A DNA stretch of 37,625 nucleotides from positions 1 through 37,625 of the forward strand of contig NW_020290126.1 in assembly GCF_003144195.1 (NCBI RefSeq), in the 5' to 3' direction. The notes under the pieces were generated by a model. It was not told the DNA's origin. It saw only the letters and a list, made by a program, of their open reading frames with translations, and did not search any database. Source of the stretch: Ceraceosorus guamensis (taxonomy: Eukaryota > Basidiomycota > Exobasidiomycetes > Ceraceosorales > Ceraceosoraceae). Below are positions 20,373 to 29,254 of the stretch, piece after piece (within the stretch, counting starts at the first letter, position 1; each line of letters starts with the position of its first letter). A program made the position numbers and the translations under genes.

Positions 20373-20474
20373 CTCTTGAAAATTTTGTTTTGGAAGCGAG
20401 TGTTTGCGCTTCAAGAGTTTGATGAGCGGTGCGGGGTAGATGTGTGCGGCGGGCGTTGGATGAGGAGTCAAGGA

Positions 20475-20511
20475 GGGGGGGGGGGGGGGGGGGGGGGGGG
20501 GAGGGGGTGTC
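20475..20511. repeat. Poly-G tract, 37 bases
   Basis: Uninterrupted G on the plus strand about 100 bp upstream of the UPF0303 gene start, so a C tract on that gene's sense strand. The exact length is uncertain. Confidence 0.9.
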
Positions 20512-22125
20512 CGTGCGGACTTGTGACGCAATATTTGTGCGCGAGCGCGATCGATCGAGCGTCAAGCTTTTTGCCTTGTGCTGCGAGAAACGTGGGAGGC
20601 GATGGCGCGTGCGAACAGAAGGTTGGTGCGAGCGAGAGAGGGGGAAAGCTGGATCGATCGTCGCGCGGCTTTTGAAGCTCCTTCCTCTTCTCACAATGTC
20701 GCCGCACGCAGCTCAGCACCGCCCTGAATCAGTGCACGGTTGTCCCTTTCGCAGACAAAGAGCGTCCGTGCACGCAACACTACTTACTACTACTATAGTC
20801 GCACATGCTCTCTCTCTCTCTCTCCCTCTCTGCCCCTCGCGAAGCGTCTAGATTTTTCCCCGCACGACGAGCAGTATCACGTGAAGAGTCATTGTCGGTC
20901 TGAAATCGGGCCAAGTTCGCGTGCGCCCCGACAGCATGTGCATGCATGCGTGCAGCAGGGCTGCGAGATATACGGCCGGCGGAGTAGCGCGCTGAATACG
21001 TTGCGCGCAGCAGCAGCAGCATCAGCAATCACGTGAATTAAGCAGCAGGAAGGGGGGCAGCAGAAGAGGCGCGCTGACTCGATCGATCGATACTCACACT
21101 CGTGACTCTTGACTACAGTTTTTTGGCATGTCAATTGCCACACTCACTGCATGACGACCCGCGCCTCACCTATACCTTTGCGGTCGATGCACCGCGCGAG
21201 CCTCCATCTTGGAGCTTATCCGTAGAGCAAATGCATGGGCCCTGCATGGATACGCGCGCACAAGCATGCGTGCGTCAGAGGGCGTGACTCGCGGCCACTA
21301 TGCTGATGACTGCCTGCCTGCATGCCTGCTTGCCTGCATGATGGCCTGGTTGCCCACGCACGCAGGCACGCACCCACGCACGCAGGCACGCACCCACCCA
21401 GCGGCCCCACCGGCAAGGTATATAAAAAAAAAAAAAAAAAAAGAGAGCAGCAGCAGCAGCAGGAGGATCAGGAGCAGCGAGCAGCATGCCCTCGCACCTT
21501 GCGTTGAATGTTGCACATATCGCCAGCAGTCACAGCTAGAGAAGTCGTGAGTCGTGAGTCGTCTTGCAGCGTTTGCATGGGAAGTCAAGAGTTCCGAATC
21601 GAGTCTTGGCGGGGGAAAACACGCCGCGCCGCGCCCGCGCGCCGCTTGACCAAGTCACGCGCAATAAGGTCTCCATGCATGCAGCATGCAGTCGCATCCA
21701 TCGCAGTGCGCCGGCCCGCCGCGGGGCCCGTGTACTGTATTTTGCTGCATGGTTGCATGGCGGTTGTATGGGCTCATGCCGCTGTCAACAGTGGCAGTGG
21801 CAGTGGCAGCGGCAGTGGCAGTGGCAGCAGGGAAAGAGCGAAAGCCACAGCAGTCACAGCCAGCCAGCCAGCCAGCCAGCCATGCAGCCATGCAGCCATG
21901 CAGCCAGGCTCTCCATCAGCCCACGCTTGGTTGGTTGGGCTGATGCATGGTCGTTGCGAGGCAGACAAGGCACATGATGCAGCAGCTATAGCTAATGGAA
22001 TGGGGCTAGGCAACTCGCGAGTCAAGAGTACATACATACCGTGGGCGAACACGCATGCAAGTGGTTATGCTCACGCGCGCACGCAGGCCAGAAGCAGCAA
22101 CTCACCTCTTTGCCCCATCCCATCC

Positions 22126-22171
22126 CACACACACACACACACACACACGCACACACACACACGCACACGCA
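22126..22171. repeat. (CA)n microsatellite with CG interruptions
   Basis: CA dinucleotides interrupted three times by CG, about 200 bp upstream of the ornithine aminotransferase ATG. The sequence from here to the ATG is pyrimidine- and C-rich, as is common just upstream of fungal start codons. Confidence 0.85.
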
Positions 22172-22365
22172 CAACATTCCAACATTGCCTCCACCACCTC
22201 TTTCATTCCCGCACACCGCACCGCACCGCATCGCCCCTTCTCACGCTGAAACCACAAGCAGCGCCTTCAAACAAGCAACTTTATATTCCATCCTACATCA
22301 TCCTCGCTTTCGCGCGCGCGCCCCCCCCCCTCCCCTCCCCTCGCCCCCCGTCGTCTTTATCAAGC

Positions 22366-24103
22366 ATGGCTCCAACAGCGCTAGGCGATGGCGGATCCAA
22401 CGGCGCTTCGCCCTTCGCCAATAACAAAGATGCAGCAGCAGTCCAATCCTCCACCACCACCACCACCACCACCAGCGACGCAGCAGCGCAATTGGTCAAT
22501 CTAACCAGCAACAAATTGTCCAGCGTTGCTCTGGGCGGCAAAGTTGCAGCTTCTAGCATCGGCGCTGCCATCGCTGCACCGCTCACCGGCACGCAGGGCG
22601 AAAAGATGGGAAGCAAAGAGGTGATGGGTTTGGAGCACGAGTATGGTGCGCACAAGTGAGTTTCCCCTGCAATGAAAGCCAGCTGGGAGGAGGGGGCAAG
22701 GAGGGCGGTGGGAGTTGGCATTGCGTGCGTGCGTGCGCGCGCGCGCGTGCGTCTCTTTTTTCGCTGCTCTGCTTACTTTGCTCATCCGCGCACGCCCGCA
22801 TCCAATCACCATCCCCCCCTCCCCCCCCAGCTACCACCCTCTTCCCATGGTCTTTTCACGCGGTGCAGGTGCACACGTGTGGGATCCAGAAGGTAGACGC
22901 TACTTGGACTTTCTCTCTGCCTACAGCGCTGTCAATCAAGGACACTGTCATCCGCGCATCGTGTCGGCTTTGGTGGAGCAAGCTTCTCGTCTCACCCTCT
23001 CCTCTCGAGCATTCTACAACGACGCTTTCGGTCCCTTTGCGCAAAAGGTGACGCAGCTGTTTGGATACGAGAGCGTGCTGCCCATGAACACGGGCGCAGA
23101 GGCGGTCGAGACGGCGTTGAAGTTGGCGCGCAAGTGGGGTTATCAGGTCAAGGGCATCCAACCTGGTCATGCGCACATCCTCTCCGTATCCGGCAATTTT
23201 CACGGACGCACCCTCGGCATCGTGAGCATGAGCACCGACGAAGAATCTCGAGATGGTTTCGGTCCCTTTTTGCAAGGCGTCGGACCGGGCATCGGCGAGT
23301 TGAAGATCCGCTACGATCACGCCGAAGATCTGGAGGCAGTGTTGGAGCAGCACGGCTCGAAAGTGTGCGCATTCTTGGTGGAGCCTATTCAGGGAGAAGC
23401 TGGCATCGTCGTTCCTAGCGCTGGCTATCTGCAACGAGTGCGCGAATTGTGCACCAAGCACAATGTCCTGTTGATCTGCGACGAGATCCAGACCGGTCTG
23501 GGTCGCACGGGCAAGATGCTGGCGGTCCAGCACGATGGCATTCGTCCGGACATGATCACCCTCGGCAAGGCGCTCTCGGGCGGAGTGTACCCAGTGAGCG
23601 CAGTGCTGGCCGACAAATCCATCATGCACGTCATCCAACCCGGAGAGCATGGATCGACGTACGGAGGAAATCCGCTCGGTTGTGCGGTAGCATCCGCAGC
23701 GCTGGATGTGCTCATCGACGAGAAGCTTTCGGAAAGAGCAGAGATGCTAGGAGCTAAGTTCCGCGCGGATCTGCTCGCTTTGAAGCAGAGCGGCGAGTGT
23801 CCCATGCTGAGCGCCGTCAGAGGAAGAGGCTTGCTGAACGCCATCGTCATCGATCACGCCGCTTCCAAAAAGGGAAGAACGGCGTGGCAATTGTGCTTGC
23901 TGCTCAAATCCAAGGGTCTCTTGGCAAAGCCCACCCACGTCAATATCATCCGTCTGGCACCCCCCCTCGTCATTAGCGAAGAGGATCTGCGCAAAGGAGT
24001 GGAGATGATCCGTCAGTCTTTGCTCGAAATCGACACGCTCGACGTTATTCCGGGCGAAGAAGGCCAAGAAGCTTCCGTCGTCCCGCCCGTCAGCGAGACC
24101 TGA
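22366..24103 (+). CDS. CAR2: Ornithine aminotransferase (ornithine-oxo-acid transaminase)
   Basis: Exon 1 (22366-22655) and exon 2 (22831-24103) join in phase across a 175 bp intron with acceptor CCCCCCCCAG, giving 520 residues. The PLP class III aminotransferase fold is complete: [15 protein letters not shown] at the start, [80 protein letters not shown] with the cofactor-binding Asp314, [15 protein letters not shown] with the PLP Lys343, and [14 protein letters not shown]. It converts ornithine and 2-oxoglutarate to glutamate semialdehyde (pyrroline-5-carboxylate) and glutamate, the second step of arginine breakdown. About 80 extra N-terminal residues (Ser, Thr, Ala runs, including a Thr repeat from CCA units) precede the core; they do not look like a clear mitochondrial presequence. 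A pathway partner lies at 29255. Confidence 0.95.
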
Positions 24104-24164
24104 GCAGGAGGGCGACTCCGTCTTCGTTTCCAAGTGTTCCCTCAAATCTGCTTTCCAAATCCTC

Positions 24165-24210
24165 CTTTCCAAGTGGCGCCGCCCCCCCTTTCCAAGTGGC
24201 GCCGCCCCCC
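24165..24210. repeat. 23 bp perfect tandem duplication
   Basis: The unit CTTTCCAAGTGGCGCC plus GCCCCCC occurs at 24165-24187 and again at 24188-24210 without mismatch. Partial copies (TTTCCAAG, TTTCCAAA) lie just upstream near 24127 and 24152. Confidence 0.85.
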
Positions 24211-24283
24211 CTCCCGACGACCGCAAAGAATGCTTTCTTCCCCCGCCTTTCCTTCTTTTTCTTTTTCCCACATAAAGACCCCC

Positions 24284-24304
24284 GCCCACGGCCTTTAGCC
24301 GAGC
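24284..24304. repeat. 21 bp dispersed word, copy 1 of 3
   Basis: GCCCACGGCCTTTAGCCGAG plus C. The inner CGGC-CTTTA-GCCG can form a 4 bp stem. It matches the copies at 24543 and 24654. Confidence 0.75.
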
Positions 24305-24508
24305 GAGTCTTGCCTTTCCAGGCCTAGAGCACCCGAGCACGAGCACATTTTCCACGAGCAGCAGCAGCAAGCGCGAAACAAACAACTGCAACCAGCGTCC
24401 GCGTCCGCGTCCACGTCACCCCACCCCACCAGGTTCATGACGAGCAAAAGTCTTTTTCCTTGCAGAGCGAGCCATGCATCGTAGGCATACCCTCCCTACC
24501 CAGCAATC

Positions 24509-24542
24509 AAAAAAAAAAAAAAAAAAAGAAGAAGAAGAAGAA
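24509..24542. repeat. Poly-A tract followed by (GAA)5
   Basis: Nineteen A (24509-24527) followed by five GAA units. No upstream retroelement body or target-site duplication is visible, so it is treated as a simple repeat. Confidence 0.8.
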
Positions 24543-24563
24543 GCCCACGGCCTTCAGCCGAGC
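24543..24563. repeat. 21 bp dispersed word, copy 2 of 3
   Basis: Same word as at 24284 with a single change (T to C in the loop), directly after the A19-(GAA)5 tract. Confidence 0.75.
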
Positions 24564-24653
24564 TTCTGACCCGGGCCCCACAATCATCCACCGCACCGCA
24601 CCGCACCGCACGTCTCTTTTTTTGTTTTTGTTTTCGTTTACAAGAAGAGAGGG

Positions 24654-24674
24654 GCCCACGGCCTTTAGCCGAGC
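24654..24674. repeat. 21 bp dispersed word, copy 3 of 3
   Basis: Identical to copy 1, 111 bp after copy 2. The flanks (GAGGG before, CCCGCCC after) differ from those of the other copies. Confidence 0.75.
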
Positions 24675-24980
24675 CCCGCCCGCATGCTACTCACAATGTA
24701 TCTATCAGGTTTTGATCTGCCTCCCTCCCTCCCACTCACCCTATCGCGAAACCACGTCTGTACCTCTCCAACTTGATCTCTCCCCTTTTCTTTGGGGTCA
24801 GCGAAAGTGGCTCTTCCTTTCGGCCCCTGCAAAATAAAAAAAAAAAGAGGAGAATTTGCCGCCTCGCGCCCAATCCGCTCTGCTCTGTGCTCTGCCTTGC
24901 TTGCTCGACTCTATCCTGCCCCTCCTCTTCCTGTCCGCGATGAGTCCCCTGCGCTTTCTCTCGCCCTCCCTCCCTCTCTC

Positions 24981-25007
24981 TTTGCGCGACGATGGAGCTT
25001 CCTGTGC

Positions 25008-25063
<56 letters not shown>

Positions 25064-25097
25064 CTCTCTCTCTCTCTTTGCGCGACGATGGAGCTTC
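24981..25097. repeat. Duplicated (CT)n plus 21 bp unit
   Basis: TTTGCGCGACGATGGAGCTT plus C occurs at 24981-25001 and again at 25077-25097. Each copy is preceded by a CT-rich block, the second about 66 bases long (25010-25076). This looks like local duplication or slippage of a compound unit. Confidence 0.8.
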
Positions 25098-25241
25098 TTT
25101 TTCTTCTTTTCTCCTTCTCTTGTCCCTTTTTGGGCTCCTTGTGCAAAAAGTCGTTTTGCGCCTCCGATGAGGGCTCGTATTGCATCGTCCCGTCCCCCTC
25201 CGCCCGAGAATCGGCAAGCGTCGAGCGATGAGGTGAGGGGT

Positions 25242-25291
<50 letters not shown>
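25242..25291. repeat. Poly-G tract, 50 bases
   Basis: Fifty uninterrupted G on the plus strand, the longest homopolymer in the window. Its length should be regarded as approximate. Confidence 0.9.
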
Positions 25292-25292
<1 letters not shown>

Positions 25293-25449
25293 GGAGTGGG
25301 GCATTCGTGGAATGTGCTGTGCATTTGTGCGCCCTGCCGCCCGCAAGCAGATTGACGAAGGATCGAAGCGCAGGGATCAGCTCTTCACTTCATGCCGAAG
25401 AGAGCCTTCTCTCTTTCTCTCTTTAGGTTCATCGACTCTTCGTCGTCCG

Positions 25450-25479
<30 letters not shown>
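25450..25479. repeat. Poly-C tract, 30 bases, followed by (GC)n
   Basis: Thirty C then GGCGCGCGCGCGCGC. It lies 158 bp from the G50 tract on the same strand, so the two are complementary inverted tracts. Confidence 0.9.
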
Positions 25480-25481
<2 letters not shown>

Positions 25482-25559
25482 CGCGCGCGCGCGCAGCGCC
25501 ATCCTTTGCGAACTTTTGCCAACTCGCGAAACTCTCCACCCGCAAGCCAGCAGTGTATT

Positions 25560-28303
25560 TCAATGCTCAAAAAAGACCTGCATCGCTCTGAGCGCAAGCC
25601 TCTCAGCCTCTCTCTTTCTCCTCTCATCATCCCCCACACCCCTCCTCACCCGCTCGCTCTCTTCGCGCAACCATCGCACCGCCTGGTCGAAATCTTGCAG
25701 CGTTTGCGCAGCGCGCGTGGATGCGCTCGCATCCGAAGCAGCAGCAGCGTCGAGCGGGACAAAGTCGGCGTCGTCGTCGTCGTGGTCGTGGTCGTCGTGG
25801 AAGGATGGAAAAGCGCGCCGCGCGTTGGTGCTCGCTTTTACGCTCGGATTGGACGCTTGCGCCAAGCCCGAGCGCGCCGCTACCTCCAAAGGTCGAACAT
25901 CGCCGCCGCCGCCGCCGCTCACAAAATCGTCAAAATCGTCGTCGAATGTGGATGAGGATGGGCGGGGTGTGAAAGGGAGAAAGGATGGTGGAAGCGCTGC
26001 TGTTGCTGCTGCTGCTGCTTTCTCGTCGCTCGTGCTCGTGCTCGTGCTCGTGCCGACGTCTGCCCCGAGTGCTTCTTCTTCCTCATCGTCATGCTGCTCA
26101 TGACGAGCAGCAGCAGCAGCAGAATCCAGCAGCGCGAGCGCGGACCCCTCAGCAGGCCAATCCGGATCCGTCTCTCGCAGAAACTGTTCCAATTCGTCCA
26201 TATCGAAAGACGACGAATGCGATCCTCGCTGCTGCTCCTTCTCCACCTCCTGCAGCTCCTGCAGCTCCTGCTCCTGTCCCACAGGCAGTTGCGCTTCGCG
26301 CCGCTCGATCCGAGCCAAAAAAGCTCGAGCAAGCTGTTCGTCTTTCTCCCGCATCTGTGCCGACGAAGTAGCTGCGAGAGCGCCGTCGGTTCGGCGAACA
26401 GCTTCGCTTCGGTCCGTGCGACTTTCACGCGCACGCGCACCCGCACGCGCACCCGCACGCGCACCCGCACGCGCACCCGCACCCGCACCCGCACTCGCAT
26501 TCGTAAGCACCCGCTGATCCAGACGGATCATGCTCGGCCACAAATGAGCTTGCAGAGCTTCGTGTATGCGAGAAAAACCATCCTCCTCCTCTTCCTCCTC
26601 CTCCTCCTCCTCCTCCCCATCCTCCTCCTCCACCTCTTCGGCCCAATCAACCCCATTTCGCGCATCTCGATCCATATCCGAACGCAGCTCCATCCCATCC
26701 TTCCACCCCCACGTAACCCTGCTACCCATTCCCCTCCAAAGGTCCACCACTTCCCAACCCTCCTCGATCCACAGCTCTCTGACCCGTTCCCTTTGCTCTT
26801 CTTTCCACTGCTGCTGCTGCTGGTTGCGAGCCTCGCGCGGGACGGATGGAGAAACGGGTCTGGGCAGGAGGAGCAGGATGCAGATTGCGAAATTGGACGA
26901 ATCTAGCAAACGTGTTGTTGGTGCGTGGGCGCGCGCGCGCGCGCGTGCGTGCTCATCCGCGCTGGTGTCGGTGTCGTTGTCGGTATGGCTGGATGGATCG
27001 CAGAGCTGCACAATCTCCTCGTGCGTCTCGAGAGGCTGTGTATGCGCATGCGCTCACTCATGATCAGCCCTATGCTCACCTTGCTAAGCTAGCGCAAGAG
27101 GGAGAAGAGGGAGGTTTCCCCCCCCATCCCCCTTCTTTTGCTCGCTTGCCGCCGCGCAAAAAACTCACCAGATCTTCGTCCAGCACCAAGATGATCGCTT
27201 GCACACCTCGCAGTTCGAATCGTAAAGACTTTGTATCCACCCGCGACAACCGGCTTGCCCTTGCAGCAGCTCGAGCTCGAGCTCGAGCAGAGGGAGCGTT
27301 GGAGGCAGTGGGAACGGTGCGGCCAGCAGCAGCAGCAGCGCGCTTTGGTTCCTCTAGCGCAGCAAACACATCCTTCGTAGCCGCGCGCAATCGTTCCTCC
27401 TCCTCCTGCTCCTCCTGCTTCACGCTTTCGCTCCCTCGTCTCTGCCTGGACGTTTTGTTGGCTGATGCGAAAGGGATGATTTGCTCGTTGCTGCTGCTCG
27501 AGTCAGAGCTTGCTTCATCCTTGCCAGACAAGGCGGCTCGAGGGAGCAGCTTTGAGAGCGAGGGCGGCGAGAGCAAAGGCGAAGAGGAGGATGCGATGCT
27601 TGTGCTGAGGTCTGCATGGCCGCTGCTGGGAGGCGGGAATGTGGCGTGTCTTGCGGCGAAGTGTACGCGGGCTGCGTAGTACCTGTTCCGGATGTCCCAC
27701 GCTACTTCATCATCCCCCTCCCCCTCCTTCTTTGCCTCCTCTAGTAGCTCGCGCGTGAGGCTGTGCGTTGTGGTGAAGAGTGAGGGGGCCGTGCCGTGGC
27801 CGACTGGAGGTGCTGCGTGTGCGTGCACGTCTGCGCTGCATAGTCCTTGATGAAGCGCTGGAGCGTAAATGATGGCTGGAGGCGAAGCGATCAAGGCGGC
27901 CGAGGGAGTTGTGTTCTCGCTTCAGCTTTATATGCATGGGCAAGACTTTCAAGGCAGGCGCATTCGCGAGCGAGCGAGCGAGCGCACGCATCAACAAGAA
28001 CTTACAATTGGCGACAGCTTTCAGCTGAGCAATACAACGACGATCATCGGTGCTGGTGCTCGTGCGTGCGCGTGCGCGTGCGTGCGCACTGTTCAAGACG
28101 GGCGCAAAGGAGAAGAGGAGGATACGATTGGATCTTTCGTCTTGATTCGACTCGGCGCTGCGTGACTGTGTCTGTGTCTGTGGATGCTGTGAGGGCGAGG
28201 ATGATGATGGTGTGCTGAGGGATGTGGGGGAGGAGATTTGAGCGTGATTGGATGACGATGAGGGTGGGGAGGGGACGTGGGCGTGGGCGTGGGGAGTGGA
28301 CAT
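25560..28303 (-). CDS. AAGAB/p34-like adaptin-binding protein (yeast Irc6 relative)
   Basis: Three exons (28303-28006, 27875-27169, 27035-25560) with introns of 130 and 133 bp join in phase and give about 826 residues. The Ras-like N-terminal fold starts with RILLFSFAPVLNS, and continues with EVAWDIRNRYYAARVHFAA and RFELRGVQAIILVLDEDL. After the fold come QRERVRELWIEEGWEVVDL and, at the C-terminus, the helical motif DFDQAVRWLREESERVRRGV with RKREAERLALRAMQ. This order matches alpha- and gamma-adaptin-binding protein p34, a cytosolic chaperone for assembly of AP-1/AP-2 clathrin adaptors. The human protein is about 315 residues; here long acidic (Glu, Asp), Ala/Ser and Ala-Gly-Ala-Arg repeat insertions make up most of the extra length. 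One segment near 26940-26860, containing ILLLLPRPV, could be an unrecognised intron. It diverges from the P5C reductase gene. Confidence 0.82.
26424..26498. repeat. Coding minisatellite (Ala-Gly-Ala-Arg repeat in AAGAB-like gene)
   Basis: Tandem GCGCACCCGCAC units on the plus strand encode, on the gene strand, a series AGAGAGARAGARAGARAG. The repeat lies between the folded parts and is likely to vary in length between strains. Confidence 0.75.
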
Positions 28304-29254
28304 GGTCGAGGGAGAGCCAGAGCGAGAGCCAGCGCACGGAGATCGGGGAGAGCCAGACGTGTCGGTGCCTGCAGCAGCAGCAGCAGAAGCAGCAGGCAGC
28401 AGCGGACAGAGAACGCCGATCGATCGAGCGATGGATCGATGTCTTGCGTGGGCGACGGGGTGCGGAGTTGTGAGCGCGAAAGAGAGAGTCAGAGTCGCGT
28501 CGCGAGTGTTGGATTATGGCCATTGAACGCTTGCTCGATCGATCGAGCTGCATGCATGCAGACAGGGCAGGCCTTTGGGTGGAGGGCGAAGAGCGAAATG
28601 CGAGGCAAGGGTGCAGGGTGCAGGGTGCAGCAGGGTGGCGGTGCGGTGCGGTGCGGGCATGCGGGCATGCGGGCATGCGGGCATGCGAATTTTCCCGCGA
28701 CGCAACGCAGCAGCCCGCGCAGAGAATCACGTGATCACACTTTCGAATCGAAAGAAATTGAATCTTGAATGCGAAAAGAATTCACGATTCAAATCTTGTG
28801 TTTCAATCTGATGAGAGAGAGAAGAGGAGAAATCTAAATGGAAAACGTGGAATCAAGAATTTTGAATCGGAATCAAAATTTAAATGTCAAACTCGTGACT
28901 TGGTGACTTCGTGACTCGTGACTATCCTCGACTTCTCATCAGACTCAAGACTCTTGAAGGGAGCCAAGCCAGCTAGCTGCGGACTTTTTGTTTTTTGTGT
29001 TGCTTTCTCGCCACATCCTCCGATGCGCACATCTCCCCCACATATCCTCTGCTCTCAAACAAACAGCCCATCGCTAGACATCCCACACAATCTTTGGCGC
29101 AACCTTTTTTTGTTTATTCACGATTATTCACCCGCGCCTTTCAACCCATCATCGCCTGCTTGCCACCCGCACCCCGCACACGCACCCGCACTCTCCAACC
29201 TCACACCATCGCTTCCCCACACTCGCCTGCATCCGCCTGGCAACAAGACACACC
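28304..29254. promoter_or_regulatory. Divergent spacer between AAGAB-like and P5C reductase genes
   Basis: Roughly 950 bp without a gene. It contains four tandem GCGGGCAT units (28653-28684), an ATCACGTGAT palindrome at 28728-28737, an AT-rich patch dense in GAATC/GATTC (28741-28885), and a cluster of CTCGTGACT words at 28889-28922. The last 250 bases are pyrimidine- and C-rich leader sequence ending in CACACC just before the reductase ATG. Confidence 0.5.

Larger units (their letters stand above)
20373..22365. promoter_or_regulatory. Divergent spacer between UPF0303 gene and ornithine aminotransferase gene
   Basis: A 2 kb gene-free region between divergent genes. It holds a G37 tract (20475-20511), a CT block (20812-20826), two CACGTG cores (near 20879 and 21031), an A19-type run at 21423-21441, AGTCGTG repeats at 21544-21562, GGCAGT repeats at 21792-21831, CAGC/GCCA repeats at 21857-21905, and a CA-rich microsatellite next to the ornithine aminotransferase start. 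Open frames here are repeat-derived. Confidence 0.55.
24104..25559. other. Repeat-rich gene-free spacer
   Basis: No credible protein frame is present between two convergent genes. The DNA is a patchwork of simple repeats: a 23 bp tandem duplication, a 21 bp word repeated three times, A19-(GAA)5, a duplicated (CT)n plus TTTGCGCGACGATGGAGCTT unit, G50 and C30. The first part is the 3' flank of the ornithine aminotransferase gene; transcripts from the two genes end somewhere here. Confidence 0.55.

Noticed and set aside
22715-22830. Alternative start of the aminotransferase inside the intron region
   Set aside because: The open frame reads through the intron but lacks an ATG in a good place; the exon 22366-22655 has clear splice sites and joins in phase.
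24509-24542. Poly-A plus GAA as the tail of a retroposed element
   Set aside because: No element body, promoter boxes or target-site duplication can be seen next to it.
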